This document shows positions 18,403-25,955 of a DNA stretch of 64,000 nucleotides, piece after piece. The notes beneath the pieces are model-generated. The model was not told the origin of the DNA and made no database searches. It was given only the letters and a program-made list of their open reading frames with translations. The number at the start of each line of letters is the position of its first letter. The first letter of the stretch is position 1. Both the position numbers and the translations under genes were made by a program. The stretch is from positions 1-64,000 of the forward strand of contig NZ_SACP01000006.1 of NCBI RefSeq assembly GCF_004004555.2. Reading direction: 5' to 3'. This DNA comes from Methylobacterium oryzihabitans (GTDB taxonomy: Bacteria > Pseudomonadota > Alphaproteobacteria > Rhizobiales > Beijerinckiaceae).

Positions 18403-18450
18403 GTGAGGATCTGCCTCACGTCGTGAGGATCTGCCTCACGTCGTGAGGAT
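18403..18450. repeat. 20-bp tandem repeat across the amidase stop codon
   Basis: Two full units of GTGAGGATCTGCCTCACGTC (18403-18422, 18423-18442) and a partial third (18443-18450). Each unit is itself an inverted repeat (GTGAGG / CCTCAC). The amidase TGA (18438-18436) lies inside the second unit. Confidence 0.85.
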
Positions 18451-19890
18451 CGGCGGCGGGACGTAGCGGCAGCCCAGGGCCTCCAGCATCCCGGCGACCG
18501 CGATCGCGGTGCGGTCCTGCCCCGGCCCGGCGATGATCTGCACGCCCACCGGCAGGCCGGCCGGATCGCGCGTCACCGGCGCCACCGCGGCGGGCAGGCC
18601 GCTGAGGGTCGCGAGCGAGGGCCATTTCAGCAGGTCGAAATACGGATGCGCCGCGCCGTCGACCGACAGCCGGCGGGCGTGCAGGTCCGGCCCGTGGTCG
18701 TGCGGGATCGCCGGCACCGGCGCCGGCGGGCACAGCAGCACGTCGTGATCGGCGAAGAACGCTGTCCAGGCGGCGTGGATCGCCGCCCGCCGGGTCTGGA
18801 GCGCGCCGTAGGTCGCGGCGTCGAGCCGGGCGCCGCGGGCCTGGAGCGCCGGATGCGAGTCGTCGTCGGGGGAGAAATCCCGGGCGCGCGCCGCGATCCG
18901 GTCGCGGATCGCCGGCGGCAGGCTCGCGGCCACGAGGGCGTGGTTGAGGAGCGCGAACAGCCGGAAGTTCTCGGCGAGGTCGATCGCCGGACGGGCCTCG
19001 TCGACCCGGGCGCCGGCCCGGCGCAGGAGATCCGCCGCCTCGGTCACGGCCCCGCTCACGGCCGAAGCCGCCGGGGCGAAGCCGGCGGCGGCCATCACGG
19101 CGACGCGCAGGCCTTCCGGCGCGGTGCGGCGGGGCGGGTCGAGGCGCGGGCGCAGGCCGTCGGGCGCGGCCGGCCCCAGGACCACGTCGAGAACGAGGCC
19201 GAGATCGGCGGCCGAGCGCGCCAGCGGCCCGGCGACCACGAGGTCGCCCTCGCGGGTCGCCCCCGGCTCCGGCGGGACGTGGCCGCGGGTCGAGACCAGC
19301 CCCCAGCTCGGCTTGAGCCCGAACAGCCCGCAGGCATGGGCCGGCCAGCGGATCGAGCCGCCGAGGTCGGAGCCGAGCTCGACCGCGCTCATCCCGGTGG
19401 CGACCGCGACCGCCGCCCCGCCGGACGATCCACCCGGCGAGCGCTCGGGATCGTAGGGGTTGCGGGTGGTGCCGTAGACCGCGTTGGTGGTCTGGAAGTC
19501 GCCCGACCAGGGCGGGACGTTGCTCTTGCCGAGGATCACCGCGCCGGCCGCCCGCAGCCGGGCGACGGCCGCCGCGTCCGCCTCCGGCACCCGTTCGCGG
19601 TGGGCCGGCGCGCCGGCGGTCGAGACGAGGCCGGCGACGTCGAAGGCGTCCTTGATCGTGACGGGAAGCCCGTCGAGGGGCAGCGCCGTGCCGGCGGCGA
19701 GGCGCGCGTCGCTGGCGGCGGCCTGACGCCGGGCCGCCTCCGGATCGAGGGCCACGACCGCGTCGAGGCGCGGGTTGAGCGCCGCGATCCGGGCGAGCGC
19801 CGCGTCGAGCAGCTCGACGGCCGAGACCTCGCGCGCCAGCAGCAGGCGGCGCTGGGCGCTCGCGGCGAGGGTCAGGAGGGTGTCGGGCAT
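18436..19890 (-). CDS. Amidase (amidase-signature family)
   Basis: A 484-residue Ser-cisSer-Lys amidase that hydrolyses a carboxamide. The catalytic lysine is in LPVTIKDAFDVAG, the cis-serine in SPGGSSGGAAVAVATG and the nucleophilic serine in SDLGGSIRWPAHACG. The length is that of stand-alone amidases rather than GatA partners, and no gatB or gatC is nearby. Its ATG at 19890 overlaps the end of the marR gene by 19 bases, so the two are translationally coupled and the amidase is probably controlled with its regulator. Substrate unknown. Confidence 0.88.
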   Translation of the reverse strand: MPDTLLTLAASAQRRLLLAREVSAVELLDAALARIAALNPRLDAVVALDPEAARRQAAASDARLAAGTALPLDGLPVTIKDAFDVAGLVSTAGAPAHRERVPEADAAAVARLRAAGAVILGKSNVPPWSGDFQTTNAVYGTTRNPYDPERSPGGSSGGAAVAVATGMSAVELGSDLGGSIRWPAHACGLFGLKPSWGLVSTRGHVPPEPGATREGDLVVAGPLARSAADLGLVLDVVLGPAAPDGLRPRLDPPRRTAPEGLRVAVMAAAGFAPAASAVSGAVTEAADLLRRAGARVDEARPAIDLAENFRLFALLNHALVAASLPPAIRDRIAARARDFSPDDDSHPALQARGARLDAATYGALQTRRAAIHAAWTAFFADHDVLLCPPAPVPAIPHDHGPDLHARRLSVDGAAHPYFDLLKWPSLATLSGLPAAVAPVTRDPAGLPVGVQIIAGPGQDRTAIAVAGMLEALGCRYVPPPILTT

Positions 19891-20348
19891 CGGCTCTCCT
19901 CGTCGTCGCGGGCCGCCGCCCGCCACGCCCGCACCACCCGGTCGAGCTCGGCGACGTCGCGCTCGGGCAGCCGCCCGAGGGTGCGGCGGACATAGGCCGC
20001 CTGGGCGGCGATGCCGGCTTCCGCCAGCGACAGGCCGGCGGGCGTGAGGTGGAGCGCGTGCGAGCGCCGGTCGGCGGGGCTCGCCCGGCGCTCGACCAGC
20101 CCGGCCTCGACCAGCCCCGAGACGTTGCCCTTGGTCACGTAGAGCCGCGCCGCGAGATCCTGCTGGGTCAGCCCCTCCTGCTCCGACAGGGTGGACAGGG
20201 CGTCGAATTGCGGGATCGACAGGCCGAGCGCCCGCAGCTCCCCGGCGATGGCGGCGGAGACCCGCCGGTGCAGGCGCAGGAAGCGGAACCACACCCGCAG
20301 CGGCTCCGTCTCGTCGGCGGCGGGATCGGGGGTCGGCAGCGGCTCCAT
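19872..20348 (-). CDS. MarR-family transcriptional regulator
   Basis: A 158-residue winged-helix regulator. The DNA-binding region is about 55-110, with LSEQEGLTQQDLAARLYVTKGNVSGLVE-like helices and the wing ERRASPADRRSHALHLT. MarR proteins usually repress their own operon and release DNA on binding a small ligand. The ATG at 20348 was chosen over an in-frame upstream start because a TATAAA-containing AT-rich site lies only 5 bases before it. First gene of a two-gene unit with the amidase. Confidence 0.9.
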   Translation of the reverse strand: MEPLPTPDPAADETEPLRVWFRFLRLHRRVSAAIAGELRALGLSIPQFDALSTLSEQEGLTQQDLAARLYVTKGNVSGLVEAGLVERRASPADRRSHALHLTPAGLSLAEAGIAAQAAYVRRTLGRLPERDVAELDRVVRAWRAAARDDEESRCPTPS

Positions 20349-20352
20349 GCGA

Positions 20353-20365
20353 GATAGTTTATATC
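20353..20365 (-). promoter_or_regulatory. AT-rich partial palindrome at the marR start: candidate operator and -10 box
   Basis: On the minus strand GATATAAACTATC (20365-20353) has GATA / TATC ends and contains TATAAA. It lies 5 bases before the marR ATG in otherwise GC-rich DNA. The position suits a self-repressing MarR site and would leave the mRNA with almost no leader. Confidence 0.45.
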
Positions 20366-20408
20366 GGAACCATTGCGGCGCCACCACGCTTCGCGGATCG
20401 TCCCCGCC

Positions 20409-20846
20409 TCATCGTGGAAGGGCAGCCGCGAGAGACCTGTAGCCGTCCGGATCCACCGTCTTCAGCCGTGCGAGGGCATGCGCGGCATCCCGCAGGGCCG
20501 CGTCGCGTGGGGACGCGGCGCGGTACTCCGCCTTGGCCGCCTTCACTTCCTTCACGAGGGTCCTGAACTCGGCCACGGGATCCTTGCCTCCATCGGCATC
20601 AAGGCTTCGGATGACCGGCGGCGACGCGCCTTCCGGGGCCTGATCCAGTCGCGCGATCACAGCTTCCAGGGCGTCGGAGATGATGCCGATCTGGTGACCG
20701 TAGCTCCCGACCCTGGCGAGGATCGCCTTCTCGATCTCGGGCACGGTGTAGGTGATGTCCGGTGCCAGATCCTGGCTCACAGACCCGCTGAAGGGCCAGA
20801 AGACGGGGAAGCAGAACATCGAGTTCCAGGTCGGTCCATAGGACAT
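20409..20846 (-). CDS. Protein of unknown function
   Basis: A 145-residue protein opening MSYGPTWNSMFCFPVFWPFSG, an aromatic and cysteine-containing amino terminus that is not a classical signal peptide. The rest is helical and charged (PEIEKAILARVGSYGHQIGI, then VKEVKAAKAEYRAAS) and soluble in character. ATG at 20846 with GGAGA six bases before it. It lies 70 bases downstream of the yihY gene on the same strand. Not recognised. Confidence 0.6.
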   Translation of the reverse strand: MSYGPTWNSMFCFPVFWPFSGSVSQDLAPDITYTVPEIEKAILARVGSYGHQIGIISDALEAVIARLDQAPEGASPPVIRSLDADGGKDPVAEFRTLVKEVKAAKAEYRAASPRDAALRDAAHALARLKTVDPDGYRSLAAALPR

Positions 20847-20852
20847 GACAGA

Positions 20853-20878
20853 TCTCCGGCGCCGAGCGGCACCGGAGA
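20853..20878 (-). promoter_or_regulatory. Hairpin that covers the ribosome-binding site of the 20409-20846 gene
   Basis: On the minus strand TCTCCGGTGCC and GGCGCCGGAGA pair over 11 bases (one G-U) with a 4-base loop. The second arm contains the GGAGA ribosome-binding site six bases before the ATG. No T-run follows, so it is not a terminator. Confidence 0.55.
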
Positions 20879-20916
20879 CTGTCGTTCAGGACATGAAGAC
20901 GCGCAACGGGCGCCGG

Positions 20917-22068
20917 TCAGGCCGGCGCCCCCACGGTGTCGGCCATCCGGGCTTTGCGGGTGCCGAGCGGCGTCTCCGGCCCGACCGTGGTGTCGCGCAC
21001 GGTCTGGTGCTCGATCTCGGCGTTGATCTCGCCGCCGATCAGCACGATCGTCGAGGAGATCCAGATCCAGGTCATGAAGCCGATCACCGCGCCGAGCGAG
21101 CCGTAGGTCTCGTTGTAGTTGCCGAAGTTGGAGACGTACCAGGAGAACCCGATCGAGGCGACGAGCCACACCACCCCGGCGACCACGCTGCCCGGGGTGA
21201 TCCAGCGCCAGCGCGGCAGGTCGCGGCTCGGGCCGTAGCGGTAGAGCAGGGCGAGGCCGAACAGCAGGATCGCGAGCAGGATCGGCCAGCGCAGCAGGGC
21301 GATGTACCACGCCGACGGGCTGATGCTGATGCCGAAATAGCCGATGAAGTTGAGGACCACCGGCAGCACCACGATGCCGGTCAGCGCCGTGACGACGAAC
21401 AGCAGCGCGCCGAGGGTGAAGGCCAGCGAGCGCAGGTTGAGCTGGACGAAGCTGCGCTTCTCTTCTTCCTCGTAGACGATGTTGAGGGCGTCGAACATCG
21501 CCTTGACGCCGGCGTTGGCGCTCCACAGCGAGATCGCGAGGCTGGTGAAGAAGGTGAGGCCGAGCGTGGTGTTGCCCTTGGCGGTGATGCGCTTGACCTG
21601 CTCGCCCAGGATGTCGAGGGCGCCCGAGGGCAGCACGCCCTGGAGCATCGCGAGGTGGTCGTTGATGGTCGCGGCGTCGGCGACGAGGCCGTAGAGCGAC
21701 ACCAGCGCGGCCATCGCCGGGAAGATGGCGAGCAGGGTGTAGAAGGTCGTGCCGGCCGCGACCGAGAGCACCCGGTCCTTCTGGAACTCGACGTAGACCC
21801 GGTAGAGGATGTCCTTCCAGCCCTTGGCCGGGATCTCGGTCGGGGTCTCGGCCTTGCGGCCGCGATTCTCCTCGGTGTCGGCGACCCATTGCGCCGGACG
21901 GCCCGAATAGGAGCGCGCGCCCTGGCCGAGATGCCGGGTCGGGTCCGGCGCGGCCTCGGCGGCGGCCGGGCGCCGGGCGGTCACGAGGCGCACCAGCGCA
22001 AGGCCGAGGAAGGCCGTCCACAGGAGCGAGGTCGCGGGCGCGGCGGGGCCGGGCCGGGAATCGGGCAT
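20917..22068 (-). CDS. YihY/BrkB-family inner-membrane protein
   Basis: A 383-residue membrane protein of the family once labelled ribonuclease BN. A variable Pro/Arg-rich region (about 1-75) precedes the conserved core, which starts GWKDILYRVYVEFQKDRVLSVAAGTTFYTLLAIFPAM. About six membrane helices follow, with SLWSANAGVKAMFDALNIVYEEEE, GPSRDLPRWRWITPGSV and YGSLGAVIGFMTWIWISS as family landmarks. The ATG at 22068 is preceded by weak GC-rich sequence. Function remains uncertain in bacteria; the ribonuclease activity assigned earlier was withdrawn. Confidence 0.9.
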   Translation of the reverse strand: MPDSRPGPAAPATSLLWTAFLGLALVRLVTARRPAAAEAAPDPTRHLGQGARSYSGRPAQWVADTEENRGRKAETPTEIPAKGWKDILYRVYVEFQKDRVLSVAAGTTFYTLLAIFPAMAALVSLYGLVADAATINDHLAMLQGVLPSGALDILGEQVKRITAKGNTTLGLTFFTSLAISLWSANAGVKAMFDALNIVYEEEEKRSFVQLNLRSLAFTLGALLFVVTALTGIVVLPVVLNFIGYFGISISPSAWYIALLRWPILLAILLFGLALLYRYGPSRDLPRWRWITPGSVVAGVVWLVASIGFSWYVSNFGNYNETYGSLGAVIGFMTWIWISSTIVLIGGEINAEIEHQTVRDTTVGPETPLGTRKARMADTVGAPA

Positions 22069-22210
22069 GGTCGGGCACCTTCTGCGGAGGACCACGGGCA
22101 AGCGTCGACCGGCAAGCGTGGGCGGTCGTGGTCACAACGTCGCGCCGGGGCGAGTCGTTCCGGCCGGACGGTCGCGCGCCCGTCCGCTGAAGCGACGCTG
22201 GGTCAAAGGG

Positions 22211-23545
22211 TTACGGCCGCTGCGGCAGGTCCCGGGCGGAGGTGTCGGGCGCGGCCTGCGCCACGATCTGGGCGGCGAGTGCGTGGTAGAGCCCGTGCGG
22301 GCAGATCAGCTTCGCGGTCGCGTCGGCGATGAGGGCTGCGATCATCAGCGGGATCATCATCGCGTGGGTCTCGGTCATCTCCGAGACGATGACGAAGGCG
22401 GTGATCGGCGCCCGCAGCGTGCCGGCGAGGTAGGCCACCATCCCGATCAGCACGAGCGCCCCGGGCGGCGTGCCGGCGAACAGCCGGGCGACCTCGGCCC
22501 CGAGCCCGGCCCCGACGGCGAGCGAGGGGGCGAACAGCCCGCCCGGGATGCCGCTGACCGAGGACAGCACGGTCGCGGCGAACTTCGCCGGGGCGAAGCC
22601 CTCGTGGACCGGCTCGGTGCCGTGCAGCAGCGCCCGCGCCTGCTCGTAGCCGGTGCCGTAGGCGTGGCCGCCGGTGAGGAGCCCGCACCCGGCGACGCCG
22701 AGGCCGCACAGGGCCGCGAAGGCGACGGGATGGCGGGCGATCCAGGCCCCGGCCCGCCCCGGCAGGCCGCGCCCGAACGCAATCACGATCCGGCTGAACA
22801 GCCCGCCGGCGAGTCCGCCGCTCACGCCGCAGATCGCCACCGCGAGCCAGTCGGCCCCGAACGGCAGCCGGGCGGCGGTCCGGCCGAAATACGAGTAGTC
22901 GCCGACCAGCGCGAGGGAGGTGAGGCCCGCCGCGATGATCGTGGTGACGACGAGCCCGGAGGTCCGGGACTCGAAGCTGCGGCTCAGCTCCTCGATCGCG
23001 AACACGATGCCGGCGAGCGGCGTGTTGAACGCCGCCGCCACCCCGGCCGCGCCGCCGGCGAGGAGCAGCCCGCTCAGCCGCTCGGGCGACAGCCGCCCGG
23101 CCGCGGCCATCAGCGCCGCCCCGACCTGCACCGTCGGCCCCTCGCGCCCGATCGAGGCGCCGCAGAGCAGGCCCATCGTCATCACGACGATCTTGCCGAA
23201 GGCCACCCGCAGCGAGACGAGAGCGTGGCGCCGGACCGGATCCTCGATCTCGCGGGCGGCGATGACCTGCGGGATGCCGCTGCCCTGCGAGTTCGGAAAG
23301 ACATTGCGGGCGAGCCAGACCGCGCCGGCGAAGCCGAGCGGGGCCAGGCCCAGGGCGATCCAGGGCGAGACCGCGAGGACCGCCCGGAACGAAGCCTGCG
23401 CCCCGTCGGCGAGCTTGGCCATCAGCACCGCCGCCCCGCCGACCGCGAGGCCGCCGGCGAGGAACAGCCCGCGCCGCAGCCACTGGTCGGCGAGCGCCCG
23501 GGACGAGCCGGTGACGCGCTGCACGAGATCCCGAACCCGACCCAT
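22211..23545 (-). CDS. clcA: ClC-family chloride/proton antiporter
   Basis: A 444-residue ClC transporter. The chloride-binding motifs are visible: QGSGIPQVI (serine), GASIGREGPTVQ (gating glutamate), SGIPGGLFAPSLAVGAGLG and HGLYHALAA (tyrosine). The proton-path glutamate is kept in VFAIEEL, so exchange rather than channel behaviour is expected. Ten or more membrane helices cover the chain. It may support acid resistance. The ATG at 23545 diverges from the reductase gene at 23704. Confidence 0.92.
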   Translation of the reverse strand: MGRVRDLVQRVTGSSRALADQWLRRGLFLAGGLAVGGAAVLMAKLADGAQASFRAVLAVSPWIALGLAPLGFAGAVWLARNVFPNSQGSGIPQVIAAREIEDPVRRHALVSLRVAFGKIVVMTMGLLCGASIGREGPTVQVGAALMAAAGRLSPERLSGLLLAGGAAGVAAAFNTPLAGIVFAIEELSRSFESRTSGLVVTTIIAAGLTSLALVGDYSYFGRTAARLPFGADWLAVAICGVSGGLAGGLFSRIVIAFGRGLPGRAGAWIARHPVAFAALCGLGVAGCGLLTGGHAYGTGYEQARALLHGTEPVHEGFAPAKFAATVLSSVSGIPGGLFAPSLAVGAGLGAEVARLFAGTPPGALVLIGMVAYLAGTLRAPITAFVIVSEMTETHAMMIPLMIAALIADATAKLICPHGLYHALAAQIVAQAAPDTSARDLPQRP

Positions 23546-23703
23546 TCCTCAACCCGCTCGCGATGCCGGGGCGACCTTGGCCGAAAGGGCGCCGGTTGCG
23601 AAGGCCGAAAGCGTCGCCGCAGGGGAGGCCGGCCTCGCCATCCGGCCGCGTTCGGCCGACAATGCCCCGGCGCCCGCGGGCGCCACGGGGAGGGAGACCG
23701 ACG

Positions 23704-24684
23704 ATGCGGGTGCTGGTGGTGGGGGCCGGGGCGACCGGCGGCTATTTCGGGGCGCGGCTGGCCGAGGCGGGGCGCGACGTGACCTTCCTGGTCCGGCCGG
23801 CGCGGGCGGCGCGGCTCGCCGCGGACGGGCTGGTGGTGCGCAACCCCGACGGCGTGCTGCGGATCCCGTCGCCCCGCACCGTCACGGCCGACGGCCTCGG
23901 GGGGCCCTACGACCTCGTGCTCCTGAGCTGCAAGGCCTACGACCTCGCCGGCGCGGTCGAGGCGGTGGCGCCGGCGGTCGGGCCGGAGACGGCGGTGCTG
24001 CCGATCCTCAACGGCATGGCCCATCTCGACCTCCTCGACGCCCGCTTCGGCCCCGGCCGGGTGCTCGGCGGCTCCTGCGCCATCGCCGGCACGGTGAACG
24101 AGGCCGGCGAGATCGTGCGGATGACCGACCTGCATAGCCTCACCTTCGGCGAGCGCGCCGGTCCGGGGGATAAGCCCGGCGTTTCGGGCGGGACGCCCGA
24201 CACGGGCGGGAGGCCCGACAGGATGGCGGCGGTCACCGCCCTGATGCAGGGCGTCGCGTTCCAGGCGCGGCCGAGCGACCGGATCCTGCTCGAGATGTGG
24301 GAGAAGTGGGTGTTTCTCGCCGCGCTCGCCGCCGGCACCTGCCTGATGCGGACCTCGGTCGGCGACATCGTGGCGGCGCCGGGCGGGCGCGAGTGGATGC
24401 TCGGCCTGTTCGAGGAATGCCGCGCGATCGCCGCCGCGGCGGGCCACGCCCCGCGCGAGAAGGTGGCGCAGAACGGCCGCGCGATGCTGACCGCCGAAGG
24501 CTCGCCCGCCACCGCCTCGATGATGCGCGACCTCTCGGCCGGCAACCGGATCGAGGCCGACCACGTCGTCGGCGACCTCATCCGCCGCGGCCGCGCCGGC
24601 GATCCGGGGGCGGCGCTGCCGCACCTCACCACCGCCTACATCCACCTCAAGGCCTACGAGGCCCGCCGCGCCCGCGAGGGATGA
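23704..24684 (+). CDS. Ketopantoate reductase family (PanE/ApbA-like) oxidoreductase
   Basis: A 326-residue NAD(P)-dependent oxidoreductase. The amino-terminal Rossmann motif is VLVVGAGATGGYFGARLAEAG; LLSCKAYDL and PILNGMAHLDLL follow. The carboxy-terminal domain includes the catalytic-type lysine in LEMWEKWVFLAALAAGTCLM. A Gly/Pro/Asp-rich insertion (about 158-178) interrupts the region between the two domains. Paralogues of this family are common, so true panE function in pantothenate synthesis is uncertain. The ATG at 23704 follows GGGGAGGGAG. Confidence 0.82.
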   Translation: MRVLVVGAGATGGYFGARLAEAGRDVTFLVRPARAARLAADGLVVRNPDGVLRIPSPRTVTADGLGGPYDLVLLSCKAYDLAGAVEAVAPAVGPETAVLPILNGMAHLDLLDARFGPGRVLGGSCAIAGTVNEAGEIVRMTDLHSLTFGERAGPGDKPGVSGGTPDTGGRPDRMAAVTALMQGVAFQARPSDRILLEMWEKWVFLAALAAGTCLMRTSVGDIVAAPGGREWMLGLFEECRAIAAAAGHAPREKVAQNGRAMLTAEGSPATASMMRDLSAGNRIEADHVVGDLIRRGRAGDPGAALPHLTTAYIHLKAYEARRAREG

Positions 24685-24754
24685 TCCGCCCGGCTTGCCG
24701 GCCCGCGCCGCTGGGTTAAGCTCCCGCGGTCGGACCGGACGCGGAGCGCGGGCG

Positions 24755-25267
24755 ATGGCGGAGAGCGACACGATCGCCGCGGCGGCACCGCCGCGGTGCC
24801 AGCAGACGGCGCTGCCGGATTTCGGGCACTTCTTCGAGGAGCAGCGCCGCCGCCGGCACGAGGGCGCGCCGGAGGGGGCCGGGCCGCCCCGGGACGACGC
24901 TCCGCTCACCCTCGAGGACGCCCGCCACGTCGCGCTGCTCAAGGGCATCGCCGCCGAGGTGCTGGGACAGGCGGCGGCGCAGCTCGCCCCGCACGGGGTG
25001 CTGGTCGAGCGCGGACCGCCGCTTCGCGGCCGGCCGGATTTCGAGCAGGCCTACACCCAGTTCATGCTCATCAACCGCCGGACCGGCGAGCGCTCGGACG
25101 TCTACGTCATGAGCATCACCGATGCCGGCTACTTCCTCGCCAGCGCCTGCGACCCCCGCCTCGACCACGACCACGCCGACCGGCAGGTGACGCATTGCGA
25201 CGCCGCCGAACTCTCCTGCGAGATCGTCGCCCGGGTGGTGAAGGACGCGGTGCTGCACGTCGCCTGA
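24755..25267 (+). CDS. Protein of unknown function
   Basis: A 170-residue soluble protein opening MAESDTIAAAAPPRC. A Gly/Pro/Arg-rich stretch lies near 30-50. The second half reads as an alpha/beta domain, with TQFMLINRRTGERSDVYVMS, GYFLASACDP and ELSCEIVARVVKDAV. His/Asp residues cluster in DPRLDHDHADRQVTHCDA, which could bind metal. ATG at 24755, 70 bases after the reductase on the same strand. No family recognised. Confidence 0.65.
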   Translation: MAESDTIAAAAPPRCQQTALPDFGHFFEEQRRRRHEGAPEGAGPPRDDAPLTLEDARHVALLKGIAAEVLGQAAAQLAPHGVLVERGPPLRGRPDFEQAYTQFMLINRRTGERSDVYVMSITDAGYFLASACDPRLDHDHADRQVTHCDAAELSCEIVARVVKDAVLHVA

Positions 25268-25318
25268 GGGGCGGTGCAACACGGTCTCACGGATTCGCGA
25301 GCCGGCTCGACAACCCGC

Positions 25319-25347
25319 TTGACCCGGTCGCGCCGCGGGCGCAGCAT
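25319..25347 (+). promoter_or_regulatory. Candidate promoter of the 25.4-25.95 kb leader unit
   Basis: TTGACC (25319-25324) with a 17-base spacer to CAGCAT (25342-25347). The -35 box is good and the -10 box weak. It lies just before the hairpin at 25348-25375. Confidence 0.3.
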
Positions 25348-25375
25348 CCTCCTCGTCGAGTCGGACTCGAGGAGG
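25348..25375 (+). promoter_or_regulatory. Hairpin burying a GAGGAGG ribosome-binding site
   Basis: CCTCCT (25348-25353) pairs with AGGAGG (25370-25375), and CGAGT (25357-25361) pairs with ACTCG (25365-25369), leaving a CGT bulge and a CGG loop. The ribosome-binding site of the 28-codon ORF at 25382 is therefore inside the stem. Confidence 0.5.
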
Positions 25376-25381
25376 CAAGCC

Positions 25382-25468
25382 ATGAGACATCAGGGCCGCA
25401 GCTCTCACGCGACGCAGACCAATGCCGGTGACCAGGACACGCCACCGGACCACTTCCGACAGGGATAG
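25382..25468 (+). CDS. Possible 28-residue leader peptide
   Basis: ATG at 25382 is preceded by GAGGAGG at -7, one of the strongest ribosome-binding sites in the window. The peptide opens MRHQGRSSHATQTNAGDQDT and is basic and hydrophilic, with three His and five Gln, ending in TAG. It lies inside the 351-base gap between the genes ending at 25267 and starting at 25619, upstream of a terminator. It may be a regulatory leader ORF or a chance frame; the only support is the ribosome-binding site and its position. Confidence 0.35.
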   Translation: MRHQGRSSHATQTNAGDQDTPPDHFRQG

Positions 25469-25565
25469 TGGCTCCAGGGCGGATTGACGGGCACGGTGCC
25501 GAGACGGCCTTGTGACGTGCCCCCTCGACCTCCGCCAACCCTGGAACGTGGACCCTGCCTTCTCG

Positions 25566-25595
25566 GGCCTGCCGGTGAGTCCGGCGGGCCTTTTT
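25566..25595 (+). terminator. Intrinsic terminator before the small secreted-protein gene
   Basis: GGCCTGCCGG (25566-25575) pairs with CCGGCGGGCC (25581-25590) with one G-U pair and a 5-base loop, followed by TTTTT. It ends 23 bases before the next ATG. It could end upstream transcripts or act as an attenuator. Confidence 0.75.
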
Positions 25596-25618
25596 GCCGT
25601 TCGAGGACCCCGTTGACG

Positions 25619-25954
25619 ATGCCTGCCCCGCTCCGCCGGATGCTCGGGTCCGCATTCCTGCTGCTCGGGCTCGCCGCGCCGGCCCTCGCCCAGGGCGGTC
25701 TCGTCACCAACCCGTTCGCGTCGAACTATCCGTCGCGGCCGGTGCGTCCGGCCCCGGCGACGGCGACGCCCCTCGTCCTGCCCGACGCGGTCGATCCGCG
25801 CCACGCCGCCCTCCCGGAGGGCGAGGCCCGGCGGCGGACCTGCCTCGAGCGCTACCGCGCCAACCGGGCCGCCGGCACCGGCAACGGCGGCCTGCGCTGG
25901 ACCCAGAAGGGCGGCGGCTACTACGCCGCCTGCAACCGCCGCCTCGCCGGGTAG
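25619..25954 (+). CDS. Small secreted protein with a C-x29-C module, function unknown
   Basis: A 111-residue protein with a Sec signal peptide (LGSAFLLLGLAAPALA, cleavage near residue 24). The mature part is Pro-rich, then carries CLERYRANRAAGTG and LRWTQKGGGYYAAC. The CxxRYR start and closing cysteine loosely recall BA14K-type rhizobial proteins, though that assignment is not secure. The ATG at 25619 has GAGGA 13 bases upstream; a TTG at 25613 is possible. Its stop (25952-25954) is one base from the end of the convergent chemoreceptor gene. Confidence 0.65.
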   Translation: MPAPLRRMLGSAFLLLGLAAPALAQGGLVTNPFASNYPSRPVRPAPATATPLVLPDAVDPRHAALPEGEARRRTCLERYRANRAAGTGNGGLRWTQKGGGYYAACNRRLAG

Positions 25955-25955
25955 G

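Noticed and set aside
25274..25468. A 64-codon GTG-started frame covering the 28-codon ORF
   Set aside because: No ribosome-binding site for its GTG; the internal ATG at 25382 has a strong one.
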